Part shown: piece by piece, positions 35,797 through 45,209 of the stretch | Numbering within the stretch: position 1 is the stretch's first letter | Layout: each line of letters begins with the position of its first letter | From: Pseudomonadota bacterium | GTDB taxonomy: Bacteria > Pseudomonadota > Gammaproteobacteria > Xanthomonadales > Xanthomonadaceae | Length of the DNA: 64,000 nt | Reading direction: 5' to 3' | NCBI GenBank assembly: GCA_018242365.1 | Contig: JAFECB010000006.1 | Location: 64,816 to 128,815 of the forward strand | Notes under the pieces: generated by a model | Seen by the model: the letters and a program-made list of their open reading frames with translations, nothing else | Told to the model about the DNA's origin: nothing | Database searches by the model: none | Program-made: the position numbers and the translations under genes

Positions 35797-37254
35797 ATGA
35801 AAACCGCCACCCGTACCCTGCTGGCCCTGTCCCTTGCCGCCGCCTTCGGCGCCTTCGCCGCCACCGGCATGGGCCTGCTGTTCGACCACCCCGCCGAGGC
35901 CGCCACCGCCGCTGCGAGCGCCCCGCTGCCGGCCGCGCAGGACGCACCGATGCCGCAAGCGACCGTCGCGCGCACGCCGATGCCCTCGCTGGCACCGATG
36001 CTCAAGCGGGTGTTGCCGGCGGTGGTCAGCGTCAATACCAAGCAAGTGGTGCGGGTCAACACGCCGTTCGGCGATGACCCGATGTTCCGGCGCATCTTCG
36101 GCATCCCGCAGGACCGGATCGCGCGCTCGCTGGGTTCGGGCGTGATCGTCGATGCCCAGCGCGGCCTGATCCTGACCAATAACCATGTGGTCGAAAACGC
36201 CGATGAGGTACAGGTGACCCTGGCCGATGGCCGCACCCTGCAGGCCGAGTTCGTCGGTTCCGATCCCGATACCGACATCGCGCTGATGCGCATCCCCACC
36301 CGCAACCTGTCCGGGGCTGCGCTGACCGCGATCCCGCTGGCCGACAGCGACCAGTTGCAGATCGGTGATTTCGTGGTGGCGATCGGCAACCCGTTCGGCG
36401 TCGGCCAGACGGTGACCTCGGGCATTGTCTCGGCGGTGGGCCGCAACAACCTGCCCGGTGCCGGTTTCCAGAGCTTCATCCAGACCGACGCCAGCATCAA
36501 TCCCGGCAATTCCGGCGGTGCCTTGGTCAATCTCAACGGCGAGCTGGTCGGGATCAATACCGCCAGCTTCAACCCGCGCGGTTCGATGGCCGGCAATATC
36601 GGGCTGGGCTTCGCGATTCCGTCCAATCTTGCCCGCCGCATCGTCGACCAGTTGCTGCACGGCGGCGTGGTCCGGCGTGGCACCCTCGGCATCGACTTGC
36701 AGGATGTCGATGCCCGCATCGCCCGCGGCCTCGGCCTGAGCGAGCCGCGTGGAGCGGTAATTACCCGCGTCTATCCGGATTCTGCCGGTGGCGCGGCCGG
36801 ATTGCGGGTGGGCGATGTGATCCTGGCCGCCAACGGCGAGCCCATCGCCGACGCCGAGGCACTGCGCAATTTCCAGGGCCTGCAAGCGCCGGGAGCACGG
36901 ATCACCCTCGACCTGCGCCGCGATGGCCACGCCTTGCAGGTCACCAGCGGCCTGCGCGAAGTGCCGAAGGCGCTTGCCGGCGACCGCCTCGACCCGCGCC
37001 TGGCCGGCGCCAATTTCGCCGAATTGCCGGAATCGCTGCGTCGTCAGGGCTTGGCCGGCGTGCTGGTGGAGTCGGTCACCCGTGGCAGCCGCGCCGCCCA
37101 GAACAACCTGCAGGGGGGCGACGTGGTGTTGGCTGCAAGCAGCGGCAAATTCAACGATCTTTCCGGCTTCCGTGCCAGCTTCGCCACGCCACCGCAGCGA
37201 CTGCTGCTGCGCGTGTTGCGTGGCAATGCCAGTGGCGATCTGTTGATGCGGTAA
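35797..37254 (+). CDS. degQ: HtrA/DegQ-family periplasmic serine protease
   Basis: The 485-residue protein has a signal peptide or anchor (residues 1-35), a trypsin-like domain with the full triad His130 (TNNHVV), Asp160 (DTDIAL) and Ser239 (NPGNSGGAL), and two C-terminal PDZ domains (from about 300: RRGTLGIDLQ, and about 410: GVLVESVTRGS). It degrades or holds unfolded envelope proteins. I cannot separate DegP from DegQ by sequence; the short LA-like loop favours DegQ. It diverges from nrdJa. Confidence 0.9.
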   Translation: MKTATRTLLALSLAAAFGAFAATGMGLLFDHPAEAATAAASAPLPAAQDAPMPQATVARTPMPSLAPMLKRVLPAVVSVNTKQVVRVNTPFGDDPMFRRIFGIPQDRIARSLGSGVIVDAQRGLILTNNHVVENADEVQVTLADGRTLQAEFVGSDPDTDIALMRIPTRNLSGAALTAIPLADSDQLQIGDFVVAIGNPFGVGQTVTSGIVSAVGRNNLPGAGFQSFIQTDASINPGNSGGALVNLNGELVGINTASFNPRGSMAGNIGLGFAIPSNLARRIVDQLLHGGVVRRGTLGIDLQDVDARIARGLGLSEPRGAVITRVYPDSAGGAAGLRVGDVILAANGEPIADAEALRNFQGLQAPGARITLDLRRDGHALQVTSGLREVPKALAGDRLDPRLAGANFAELPESLRRQGLAGVLVESVTRGSRAAQNNLQGGDVVLAASSGKFNDLSGFRASFATPPQRLLLRVLRGNASGDLLMR

Positions 37255-37261
37255 TGCGTCA

Positions 37262-37288
37262 GCGTGATATTACGCTAATGCATTAGCG
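37262..37288. terminator. Overlapping AT-rich palindromes after degQ
   Basis: Eight bases after the degQ stop come GCGTGATATTACGC (37262-37275, imperfect) and CGCTAATGCATTAGCG (37273-37288, a perfect 16-bp palindrome) sharing bases. Further ATTA/TAAT-rich units continue to about 37320. This is unusual in such GC-rich DNA. It may end degQ transcription or be a protein-binding site for the next operon. Confidence 0.4.
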
Positions 37289-37405
37289 CATTATTACATT
37301 AATACATGAGTGCGTTATCGCGCCATTCCGACCACGCCCGCCAACAGCACGCAAACCCGATCAGTGCCACACTTGCTTTCCACCCCCAACACGAGGATGC
37401 AGCCG

Positions 37406-37762
37406 ATGAGCGAAAACACCGAGGCGGTCAAAGCCAATCTGGGTGATGCCGGCACCCATCTGAAGCAGGCGGCGGTCGCCGCCGGCAGCGCGGTCAAGAG
37501 TGCCGCCGGTGCCGCAGGCGATGAATTGCGGGTCGGCAAGGCCCAGGTCAAGGCGGAACTCGCCGATGGCGCGGTCGCCGGGATCTCCGCCGCCGAGCAT
37601 CTGAGCGGCGCTGCCGGTGAACAGGTCAATGCGTTGATGGACAAGGGCCGCGACCTGCTCGACAGCGCTGCCGAACTGATCCGCGAACGTCCGTTGGTCG
37701 CCTTTGGCGCGGCATTCGCTGCGGGCTGGATCATTTCCAAGCTCGGCCGCAGCGACAAGTAA
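37406..37762 (+). CDS. YqjD/ElaB-like (DUF883) membrane-anchored protein
   Basis: The start at 37406 has GAGG 9 nt upstream and gives 118 residues. A long amphipathic Ala-rich helix region is followed by RDLLDSAAELIRERPLVAFGAAFAAGWIISKLGRSDK, the C-terminal single membrane anchor of the YqjD/ElaB family. In E. coli such proteins bind ribosomes at the inner membrane in stationary phase. It leads a YqjD-YqjE-like trio. Confidence 0.78.
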   Translation: MSENTEAVKANLGDAGTHLKQAAVAAGSAVKSAAGAAGDELRVGKAQVKAELADGAVAGISAAEHLSGAAGEQVNALMDKGRDLLDSAAELIRERPLVAFGAAFAAGWIISKLGRSDK

Positions 37763-37770
37763 GCCGCAGG

Positions 37771-38247
37771 ATGGCCGACGAGCCGATCGCGCCGGACAGC
37801 GACCCTGCAACACCCGCGGACGCGCCGGGGCTGGGCGAGGCGCTGCATGCGCTGGGCGACCAGTCGCAGCAAAGCCTGCGTGCGGCGCTCGCCACCGGCC
37901 ATGCGCTGCGTGGCCTGCTGGCGGCTGACCTCGCGCTGGCGAAAGCTGCTTTCGGGCGATCGCTGGTGTTTGCGGTCACCGCGACCGCGCTGGCGATCTC
38001 CACCTGGTTGCTGCTGTTGGCGGCGCTGGTCGCCGGCCTGCGTGCCCTCGGCCTGCCCTGGGCTGCCGCCTTGCTGATTGCCGCTGCCGTCGGTGCGACA
38101 GGTGCCGTGCTCAGTGCGCTGGCCGCGCGCCGCAGCATCGCCCATGCCGACCTCAAGGCCACACGTCGGCAATTGGCTGCGCTGTTCCCGGAGCCGGACA
38201 GCAACACCGCCACATCCGACGCACCCTCGCCAGCGAGGAAATCCTGA
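37771..38247 (+). CDS. YqjE-like phage-holin-family membrane protein
   Basis: The 158-residue protein has two membrane helices (about residues 65-92 and 96-118) separated by a short turn and flanked by soluble helices; this is the YqjE (holin superfamily III-like) layout. The gene starts 9 bp after the YqjD-like gene and its stop overlaps the next start by one base (TGATG). Despite the family name there is no phage context. Confidence 0.75.
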   Translation: MADEPIAPDSDPATPADAPGLGEALHALGDQSQQSLRAALATGHALRGLLAADLALAKAAFGRSLVFAVTATALAISTWLLLLAALVAGLRALGLPWAAALLIAAAVGATGAVLSALAARRSIAHADLKATRRQLAALFPEPDSNTATSDAPSPARKS

Positions 38248-38636
38248 TGCGGCTGGCCGATCACCATGCGCGGGTGCGGGCAGCGGAGCGCAACGTCGAG
38301 GCACGTCGCGCGGAAACCCTGGCGCACTGCCGTCGCACCGTCGGCCTGTGGCGTGCGGGTTGGACCCCCGGCCGGATCGTCATCGCCGGGCTTGCGGTCG
38401 GCTTCCTCAGCGGTCGCGCCAAGCCGCTGCGCATGGGCGGCAGCGGTGGCCTGCTGAACCTGCTGCGCTCGCTCGCGCAATTGCTCGAATCCCGCGGCAT
38501 GGGCAGCACCGCACCTTCGGCCGATGCAGACCCATCACCGCCAGCGGACGCCGATGACGCGTCCACCCCGGAACCGGCCGCGATCTGGCCGCACCCACCT
38601 CGCCGCAAGGCACCCCCGTTCGTGACCACCTCGTGA
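38247..38636 (+). CDS. Uncharacterised protein, third gene of the YqjD/E-like operon
   Basis: The 129-residue product begins with a basic helix RAAERNVEARRAETLAHCRRT, then a glycine-containing hydrophobic stretch GRIVIAGLAVGFLSGRAKPL similar to YqjK-like proteins, and a Pro/Ala/Asp-rich tail. It is probably membrane-associated. One-base overlap with YqjE and a 4-bp overlap with the HAD gene show that it is expressed with both. Confidence 0.65.
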   Translation: MRLADHHARVRAAERNVEARRAETLAHCRRTVGLWRAGWTPGRIVIAGLAVGFLSGRAKPLRMGGSGGLLNLLRSLAQLLESRGMGSTAPSADADPSPPADADDASTPEPAAIWPHPPRRKAPPFVTTS

Positions 38637-39346
38637 TCGCCCCCATCCGCGCCATCACCCTCGATCTCGACGACACCCTGTGGCCGTTTGCGCCGATCGG
38701 TGAGCGCATCGAGACCGCCCTGCAGGCGTGGTTCCAGACGCATAGCCCGCGCACCGCCGAACGCTTCCCGATCGCGGAAATGCGCGCGCTGCGTGAACGG
38801 GTGATGGCGGAACTGCCGGAGCTGTCGCATGACCTCGGCCTGCTGCGGCGGCTGACCATCGAACGTGCCCTGCGCGAGAGTGGCGACGATCCGGAATTGG
38901 CCAGCGCCGCGTACGGGATCTTCTTTCGCGAACGCAATCAGGTCGATTTCTTCGCCGATGCACTCTACGGCTTGCGCCGCATCGCCGCGCAGGTGCCGGT
39001 GGCGGCACTGACCAATGGCAATGCCGACCTCACCGCCATCGGCATCAGCCAGCATTTCCAATTCGAATTGACCGCACGCGAATACGGCGCGCCGAAGCCG
39101 AATGCCGGGATTTTCCTGGAGGCCTGCCAACGCCTGGGCACCCCGCCCGAGCAAGTCCTGCATGTGGGCGACGATCCACGCGTGGACATCGCCGGCGCAG
39201 CCCATGCCGGCCTGCGCACCTGCTGGATCGACCGCGGTCTGCACGTCTGGCCGGAGGCGCAGCCTGCTGCCGATCTGCGGGTAACGACGCTCACCGAATT
39301 GGCGGATTGGCTGGAGACCGGGGCGATCTTGAAGAAGGTGGCCTGA
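38633..39346 (+). CDS. HAD-superfamily phosphatase
   Basis: The GTG at 38633 overlaps the previous stop (GTGA). The 237-residue protein has HAD motif I LDLDDTLWPF, motif II ALTNGNAD, motif III Lys in YGAPKPNAGIF and motif IV VGDDPRVDIAGA. The alpha-helical cap is type C1. It is similar in plan to YigB-like FMN/small-metabolite phosphatases; the substrate is unknown. Confidence 0.82.
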   Translation: MIAPIRAITLDLDDTLWPFAPIGERIETALQAWFQTHSPRTAERFPIAEMRALRERVMAELPELSHDLGLLRRLTIERALRESGDDPELASAAYGIFFRERNQVDFFADALYGLRRIAAQVPVAALTNGNADLTAIGISQHFQFELTAREYGAPKPNAGIFLEACQRLGTPPEQVLHVGDDPRVDIAGAAHAGLRTCWIDRGLHVWPEAQPAADLRVTTLTELADWLETGAILKKVA

Positions 39347-39361
39347 GCCGCGGATTCGCGG

Positions 39362-39964
39362 CTACAGCCAACCCTTCTGCCGCGCCAGTCGATAGGCTTC
39401 GATGCGATTTCCCACACCCAGTTTACCGATTGCCTCCGACAGGTAATTGCGCACGGTGCCGTGGGAAAGATTGAGCTTCTGCGCGATCTCACCCGCGGAC
39501 AGGCCTTCGCCGGCCAGACGCAGGGCCTGGCGTTCGCGATCAGTCAGCGGGTCGGCCTCGCCCCAGGCTTCCAACGCCAGCGCGGGATCAATCGCGCGCC
39601 CACCTCGGTGAACCTGGCGAATGGCCTCAGCCAGTTGTTCCGCCGGCGCATCCTTCAGCAGATAGCCGCGCACGCCGGCATCCAGCGCGCGACGCAGGAA
39701 GCCTGCGCGGGCGAAAGTGGTGACGATCACCACCTTGATCGGCAGTTCGTGTCGGGCGATGCGCTGGGCCAATTCCAGCCCGGTCAGGCCGGGCATCTCG
39801 ATGTCGGTCAACAGCACATCGGGCTTGAGCCGCTGCAGTTCGCGCCAGGCCGCTTCGCCGTCGGCGGCGCTGCCCACGATCTCCAGGTCCGACTCCAGCG
39901 CCAACAACGCGGCCAAGGCACCGCGCAGCAGGGCCTGGTCTTCGGCCAGCAGGATGCGGATCAT
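39362..39964 (-). CDS. NarL/LuxR-type response regulator (DesR-like)
   Basis: The 200-residue regulator has a receiver domain with DVLLTDIEMPGLTG (phospho-Asp), VTTFAR and YLLKDAP, and a LuxR helix-turn-helix LTDREREALRLAGEGLSAGEIAQKLNLSHGTVRNYLSEAI-type end (here DRERQALRLAGEG). The start overlaps the kinase gene stop by 4 bp. With the ABC exporter genes upstream it forms a four-gene operon like DesK-DesR or LiaRS-type envelope-stress modules. Confidence 0.9.
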   Translation of the reverse strand: MIRILLAEDQALLRGALAALLALESDLEIVGSAADGEAAWRELQRLKPDVLLTDIEMPGLTGLELAQRIARHELPIKVVIVTTFARAGFLRRALDAGVRGYLLKDAPAEQLAEAIRQVHRGGRAIDPALALEAWGEADPLTDRERQALRLAGEGLSAGEIAQKLNLSHGTVRNYLSEAIGKLGVGNRIEAYRLARQKGWL

Positions 39965-41172
39965 GCCTGTACCCGTGGCGTCGCGGCAGGCTCCGCCGCA
40001 TCGACCGCGCGCAATGGCAGGAGGGCTTCACGCCATGCCAACGGCACCCGCACCAACAGCCGGGTGCCTTCACCGCGTGGCGAGTCCACACTCACGCTGC
40101 CCCCCAGGTCACGCACGCGATCACGCATGCCGGACAGACCATTGCCATCCACCGTGACGCCGCCGCAGCCGTCATCGCTGATGCGCAATTGCACGGCTTT
40201 GTCTTCGCGGGTGAATTCCACCTGCGCCTGCGCGGCCTCGGCATGGCGACAGATATTGGTGACCGCTTCGCGCAGCACCAGCGCCAGCCCGCGCTCCACG
40301 TCCGGCGGCAAGCCCGCCGGTGTCGGGCCGTAGTCCAATTGCACCCCGGCCGATTCCAGCATCAGCTTTGCCGATGCCAGCTCCGCGGCAAGGTCGGTTG
40401 CGCGGATCCCGGTGACGGCGCTGCGTACCTGCGCCAGCGCTTCGCGCGCCACGGTCTCGGCTTCGGTCAACTCACGCTTCGATGCGGCGGGGTCGCGCTC
40501 GAACAATTTGCGCGACAGCTCCAGCTTCAGGGTGATCAGTGACAGGGTGTGGCCCAGCAGATCGTGCAGGTCACGGCCGATGCGTTCGCGCTCGGCGGTG
40601 GCGGCAAGCTTGCGGACTTCTTCTTGCGACAGCGCCAGTGCGGCATCTTTCTCCTGACTGACGTGCTCGACATTGACGATGATTCCGATCACCAGGGTCA
40701 TGGCCGGCACCCACAGCCACAGCTCGCGCGGATAGCCCAGCCACGTCGCCACGCCCACGTAGACCAGGTTCATCGCCAGCAACAGCAGGAAGTATTTCCC
40801 CAGTGCCAGCCGATGCGACGTGATGCGCAGCATCACGCAGCCGAACACGAAGTAGCTCAGACCCGAGGGGTACCAGCGCAACAGCAGCAGGCTCAACGCC
40901 GCCATGCCGATGGCGTAGTGCCATGCGGTTCGCCGCGACGCCAGCAAGGTCTTTGCGTACAGCCACAGGAAGGTGGGGTAGGACACCACGGTCAAGCCAG
41001 CCCACAACCGGGTGTAGTGGCCATCGCCCATCAGCGGCGTCAGGAACACCCACAGCGACCACAACAGATGCACACCATCGGTCCACGGCGATTTTCCGCG
41101 CCGGATCGCGGCAGCGACCGACGAATCCGGTGCGGGCGTGAAATGGCGACGTAGCCAAACGGGGATCATCAT
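39961..41172 (-). CDS. DesK-type sensor histidine kinase
   Basis: The 403-residue kinase has about five N-terminal membrane helices, then the HisKA_3 box RERIGRDLHDLLGHTLSLITLKLELSRKL with the phospho-His, and a small ATPase domain (LREAVTNICRHA, ISDDGCGG, NGLSGMRDRV). Family members sense membrane fluidity or envelope stress. It sits between the ABC permease and the response regulator. The start is one of two adjacent ATGs. Confidence 0.9.
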   Translation of the reverse strand: MMIPVWLRRHFTPAPDSSVAAAIRRGKSPWTDGVHLLWSLWVFLTPLMGDGHYTRLWAGLTVVSYPTFLWLYAKTLLASRRTAWHYAIGMAALSLLLLRWYPSGLSYFVFGCVMLRITSHRLALGKYFLLLLAMNLVYVGVATWLGYPRELWLWVPAMTLVIGIIVNVEHVSQEKDAALALSQEEVRKLAATAERERIGRDLHDLLGHTLSLITLKLELSRKLFERDPAASKRELTEAETVAREALAQVRSAVTGIRATDLAAELASAKLMLESAGVQLDYGPTPAGLPPDVERGLALVLREAVTNICRHAEAAQAQVEFTREDKAVQLRISDDGCGGVTVDGNGLSGMRDRVRDLGGSVSVDSPRGEGTRLLVRVPLAWREALLPLRAVDAAEPAATPRVQA

Positions 41173-41194
41173 CCGCGCATCCTAAGCCAAGCCA

Positions 41195-41959
41195 TCAACC
41201 GTAGCGCCGCAGGCGGCGCGCGGCGATCCACAGGAAGCCGACGGTGAAGCCGAGCAGGATCAGCACATGCGGCAAGCCTGCACCCGTGTCGAAGCCAACC
41301 GCCGACAAGGCCAGCGCGTTCAAGTGATAGCTCGGCCAGATCGGTGCCAGCTGTTGCAGCACCGCCGGCATCATCTTCAGTGGGAACCACAGCCCGGACA
41401 GGAAGGCCATCGGCAGGTAGATCATGTTGAGCAGCCCGGGCGCACCCTGGCCCTTGAGGAGGGTGCCGACCAGCAGGCCCAGCGCGCAGAACGGCAACAC
41501 GCCGAGTGCATCCACCCACAACAGCCGCGCGATCTGCGTGCCGGTCAGCGGCGCATGCCCCACGCTCAGCGCAAGCATCAACAGCAATGCACCGACCACC
41601 AGCGCCACGATCACCGCCATAAGCATCTTGCCGGCCAAATAGGCACCCGGCGGCATCGGCAATGCACGCTTCAAGGTCAGCAAGCCGCTGTCGCGCTCCA
41701 GCGCCAGCGACACGCCGAAACCGAACAGGCCCGGTGCCATCACGCCGAAGGTGCTGTAGCTGGCCAGCATGTAGCGGGCGGCCTCGCTATTGCCGTGATT
41801 GAGCACGAGACCGAACATCACGAAGAACACGTTCGGGAACAGGATGATCGGCAGCAGGAAGCCGGGGTTGCGCAGGTAGCGCAGGATCTCGCTGCGCGCT
41901 TCCTGCAGGTAGGCGCCGAAGACACGGCGGCGCGGCATGGTGGCGGTCATGGCGTCCAT
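41195..41959 (-). CDS. ABC-2-type transporter permease
   Basis: The 254-residue protein has six membrane helices and the ABC-2 pattern with RNPGFLLPIILFPNVFFVMFGLVL at the start and a late LPMAFLSGLWFPLKMMPAVLQQLAPIWPSYHL. It pairs with the ATPase encoded just upstream (one-base overlap). The exporter's substrate is unknown; lipid or peptide export is typical when a DesK/DesR pair follows. Confidence 0.88.
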   Translation of the reverse strand: MDAMTATMPRRRVFGAYLQEARSEILRYLRNPGFLLPIILFPNVFFVMFGLVLNHGNSEAARYMLASYSTFGVMAPGLFGFGVSLALERDSGLLTLKRALPMPPGAYLAGKMLMAVIVALVVGALLLMLALSVGHAPLTGTQIARLLWVDALGVLPFCALGLLVGTLLKGQGAPGLLNMIYLPMAFLSGLWFPLKMMPAVLQQLAPIWPSYHLNALALSAVGFDTGAGLPHVLILLGFTVGFLWIAARRLRRYG

Positions 41960-42876
41960 CAGGCGGCTTCCTGCAGGGCGAGGTTGTCATCACGGGTCAG
42001 CTCGGTGAAGGCTTCGGCCAAGCCCGCGGCACGCACTTCCAGTTGCGCCAGCGTGGCGTCCTGCGCCAGCAGACGCCGCACCAGCAGTTCGGCATGTTCG
42101 GTGGACAGGCACAGGCGCTCACCATCGCGACGCGCCTCGGCCACTTCCGGCCAGCGCGCCACCTCGGCCAGCGGCAATGCGGTGGCGCACCACACCCGTT
42201 TCATGCCGATGCGCGCACGCAAGGCCTCCACGCTGCCTTCGCTGATCACCCTGCCGCGCGCCATCACGCAGACACGGTCGGCCAAGGCTTCGGCTTCTTC
42301 CAGGTAATGCGTGGTCAGCACCACGCCATTGCCTTCGGCCACCAGATGGCGGATCGCGACCCACAGTTTTTGCCGCGCCTCGATGTCCATGCCCACGGTG
42401 GGCTCATCGAGGAACAGCAGGCTGGGCCGCCCGCACAACGCCAATGCGAACTGCACCCGGCGCTGCTGGCCGCCGGAGAGCTTGCCGTAATGGCGGCCCA
42501 ACAAATCCGACACACCCGCCAGCTCGGCGCTCTCGGACACGCTGCGTGGATTGGGGTAGTAGCTGGCCGTCAGCCGGATCAATTCACCCACCTTCAAGGT
42601 CGGCGGCAGTTGTGCGTCCTGCAGCATCACGCCGATGTGGCGACGCGCGGTGATGTCCTGCGGGTCGCGGCCGAACAATTCCACCCCGCCGGCATCGGCA
42701 CGGATCAAGCCCAGCAGCAAGCCGATCGCGGTGGTCTTGCCCGCCCCGTTCGGCCCCAGCAAGGCCAGCAATTCGCCGGCGCGCAATTCCAGATCGATGC
42801 CTTGCAGGGCCTCGACCGCGCCATAGCGTTTGCGCGCACCATTCAATCGCGCCAGTACATGTTTCATCGCTTGCAT
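41959..42876 (-). CDS. ABC-2-type transporter ATP-binding protein
   Basis: I chose the ATG at 42876 (GGAG 8 nt upstream), giving 305 residues. Walker A is GPNGAGKTT, the signature is KLSGGQQRR, Walker B LLFLDEPTVGMD and the switch His TTHYLEEAEALADRV. The C-terminal 80 residues are a domain common in drug/lantibiotic exporters. It is the first gene of the minus-strand operon and diverges from the efflux operon at 43181. Confidence 0.92.
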   Translation of the reverse strand: MQAMKHVLARLNGARKRYGAVEALQGIDLELRAGELLALLGPNGAGKTTAIGLLLGLIRADAGGVELFGRDPQDITARRHIGVMLQDAQLPPTLKVGELIRLTASYYPNPRSVSESAELAGVSDLLGRHYGKLSGGQQRRVQFALALCGRPSLLFLDEPTVGMDIEARQKLWVAIRHLVAEGNGVVLTTHYLEEAEALADRVCVMARGRVISEGSVEALRARIGMKRVWCATALPLAEVARWPEVAEARRDGERLCLSTEHAELLVRRLLAQDATLAQLEVRAAGLAEAFTELTRDDNLALQEAA

Positions 42877-43065
42877 GGGTAACACTCCGCGGAGATCGGC
42901 ACCCATGCTCACCGCGCGGCGGCGGCGCGTCAGTGCACGCCCATCAGCCGAATCAGATGACACCCGTCACCTGACGGCGGTCCTCGCCATCCGTAACCTG
43001 CCGGCACCATGACGCTCGCCCCATCACTCGCCCCATCGCTCGTGGATCGCCCACCGCATGTCGCC

Positions 43066-43091
43066 GTCCTGTCAAGTAAACTTGACAGGAC
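43066..43091. promoter_or_regulatory. Perfect 26-bp palindrome between divergent export operons
   Basis: Arms GTCCTGTCAAGT and ACTTGACAGGAC flank an AA centre. TTGACA occurs inward in each arm, so the site could overlap -35 boxes of promoters in both directions. It lies 190 bp from the ABC-2 operon start and 90 bp from the HlyD-like gene, in a 304-bp gap that otherwise shows no gene. It is a strong operator candidate for a dimeric repressor; the protein is unknown. Confidence 0.65.
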
Positions 43092-43180
43092 GTGCCGGAT
43101 ACGCGAGGGTGCCAATGCGCCATCGCGCAGGCTCCAATGCGCGCGCTCCCCCTGACCGCTTCCACGAGCTTCCCGCCTCC

Positions 43181-44443
43181 ATGAACTCCAACGCCGACCT
43201 GCTCAAATCCCTGAAGATCGACCGAAATGCCGCGCCGCCGCCGGAGTCACGCAAGGGCTTGTGGATCGGGCTGGCGGTCCTCTCGGTCATCGTCCTTGCG
43301 GTGGCCGGAGGGTTCGCCCTGCGTGGCGGCAAGGGTATCGAGGTGCGGGTTGCTGCGGTCACCGCCATTGGCGGCGGTTCCAGCGCCGGCCCCGCCGTAC
43401 TGGATGCCACCGGCTATCTGGTGGCACGGCGGATGGCCACGGTCTCGGCCAAGGTCACCGGCAAGGTCCGCGATGTCTTGATCGAGGAAGGCCAGCGGGT
43501 CGAGGAAGGCCAGGTCCTGGCCCATCTGGATCCGGTCGATGCCGATGCGCAACGTTCCCTGTCAGCGGCGCAACTGGGCGCGGCACAGAGCCAGATCGCC
43601 GGCGTCGCCGCCCAGCTCAAGCAGGCCGATGCCGATGCCAACCGGCTGGGCGCGCTGGTGCGCCAGCAGCTGGTGTCGCGCGCGCAATTCGACCAGGCCA
43701 TCGCCGCCCGCGATGCCCTGCGTGCGCAACTGGTGACCGCCCAACGCAATGCGCAGGTGGCACGCGATGGCTTGCGGATCGCCGACCACGGCGTCGACAA
43801 CACCATCGTGCGTGCGCCGTTCGCCGGCGTGATCATCGCCAAGGCCGCGCAGCCGGGCGAAATCGTCTCGCCGCTATCGGCGGGCGGAGGCTTCACCCGT
43901 ACCGGCATCGGCACCATCGTCGACATGAGTTCGCTGGAAGTCGAGGTCGACGTGGGCGAGGCCTACATCGGCCGAGTCAAGCCCGACATGCGCACCGAGA
44001 CCGTGCTCAATGCCTATCAGGATTGGAAAATCCCGGGCAAGGTCATCGCGATCATCCCGACCGCCGACCGCGGCAAGGCCACGGTGAAGGTGCGCGTCAG
44101 CCTCGGCGCACTCGGCGATCCGCGGCTGGTGCCGGACATGGGCGCGCGGGTGAGCTTCCTCGACGACGCCAAGCCAGCGCAGGCGCAGGGCAAGCCCGGC
44201 GTGCTGGTCCCCGCCAATGCAATCGTCGAGCGCGGCAGCAAGTCGGTGGCCTTCGTGCTGAGCGGCGACACCGTCGCGATGCGAACGCTGCAACTCGGCC
44301 GCACCTTGGGCGATGACCGCGAAGTGGTGTCCGGCCTGTCGTCCAGCGACCAGGTCGTGCTCGATCCACCCGAACAGCTTGCCGATGGCGCCCGCGTCCA
44401 CATCGCACCCGAATCCACCGAAGCCGACGCCGGCAACGAATGA
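43181..44443 (+). CDS. MacA/HlyD-type periplasmic efflux adaptor
   Basis: From the ATG at 43181 the protein has 420 residues: an N-terminal membrane anchor (about 27-47), a lipoyl half (TVSAKVTGKVRDVLIEEGQRVEEGQVLAHLD), a helical hairpin (110-190), the second lipoyl half (TIVRAPFAGVIIAKAAQPGEIVSP), then beta-barrel and membrane-proximal domains. It links an ABC efflux pump to an outer-membrane channel. It heads the operon with the ATPase and two permeases, as in MacA-MacB systems with split MacB. Confidence 0.9.
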   Translation: MNSNADLLKSLKIDRNAAPPPESRKGLWIGLAVLSVIVLAVAGGFALRGGKGIEVRVAAVTAIGGGSSAGPAVLDATGYLVARRMATVSAKVTGKVRDVLIEEGQRVEEGQVLAHLDPVDADAQRSLSAAQLGAAQSQIAGVAAQLKQADADANRLGALVRQQLVSRAQFDQAIAARDALRAQLVTAQRNAQVARDGLRIADHGVDNTIVRAPFAGVIIAKAAQPGEIVSPLSAGGGFTRTGIGTIVDMSSLEVEVDVGEAYIGRVKPDMRTETVLNAYQDWKIPGKVIAIIPTADRGKATVKVRVSLGALGDPRLVPDMGARVSFLDDAKPAQAQGKPGVLVPANAIVERGSKSVAFVLSGDTVAMRTLQLGRTLGDDREVVSGLSSSDQVVLDPPEQLADGARVHIAPESTEADAGNE

Positions 44444-44453
44444 CCGCCATCAC

Positions 44454-44467
44454 CCCGCGAACGCGGG
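44454..44467. repeat. Short REP-type hairpin
   Basis: CCCGCG-AA-CGCGGG sits 11 bp after the adaptor gene stop, followed by GAATG. This CCCGCGAACGCGGGAAT form is like the short palindromes scattered between genes in Xanthomonadaceae. It may lower expression or protect mRNA ends inside the operon. Confidence 0.5.
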
Positions 44468-44513
44468 AATGTCGAAGCAAACAACTCGCGACAAACCAGA
44501 GGAAATCCGATCC

Positions 44514-45203
<690 letters not shown>

Positions 45204-45209
45204 TCCAAG

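Noticed and set aside
34518..36719. A 733-codon minus-strand frame over the start of nrdJa and most of degQ
   Set aside because: It crosses the divergent promoter region and NrdR boxes and is out of frame with both real genes.
37771..38247. Phage holin and a possible prophage
   Set aside because: The holin-family label applies to YqjE-like housekeeping proteins; no phage structural, lysis or integrase genes surround it.
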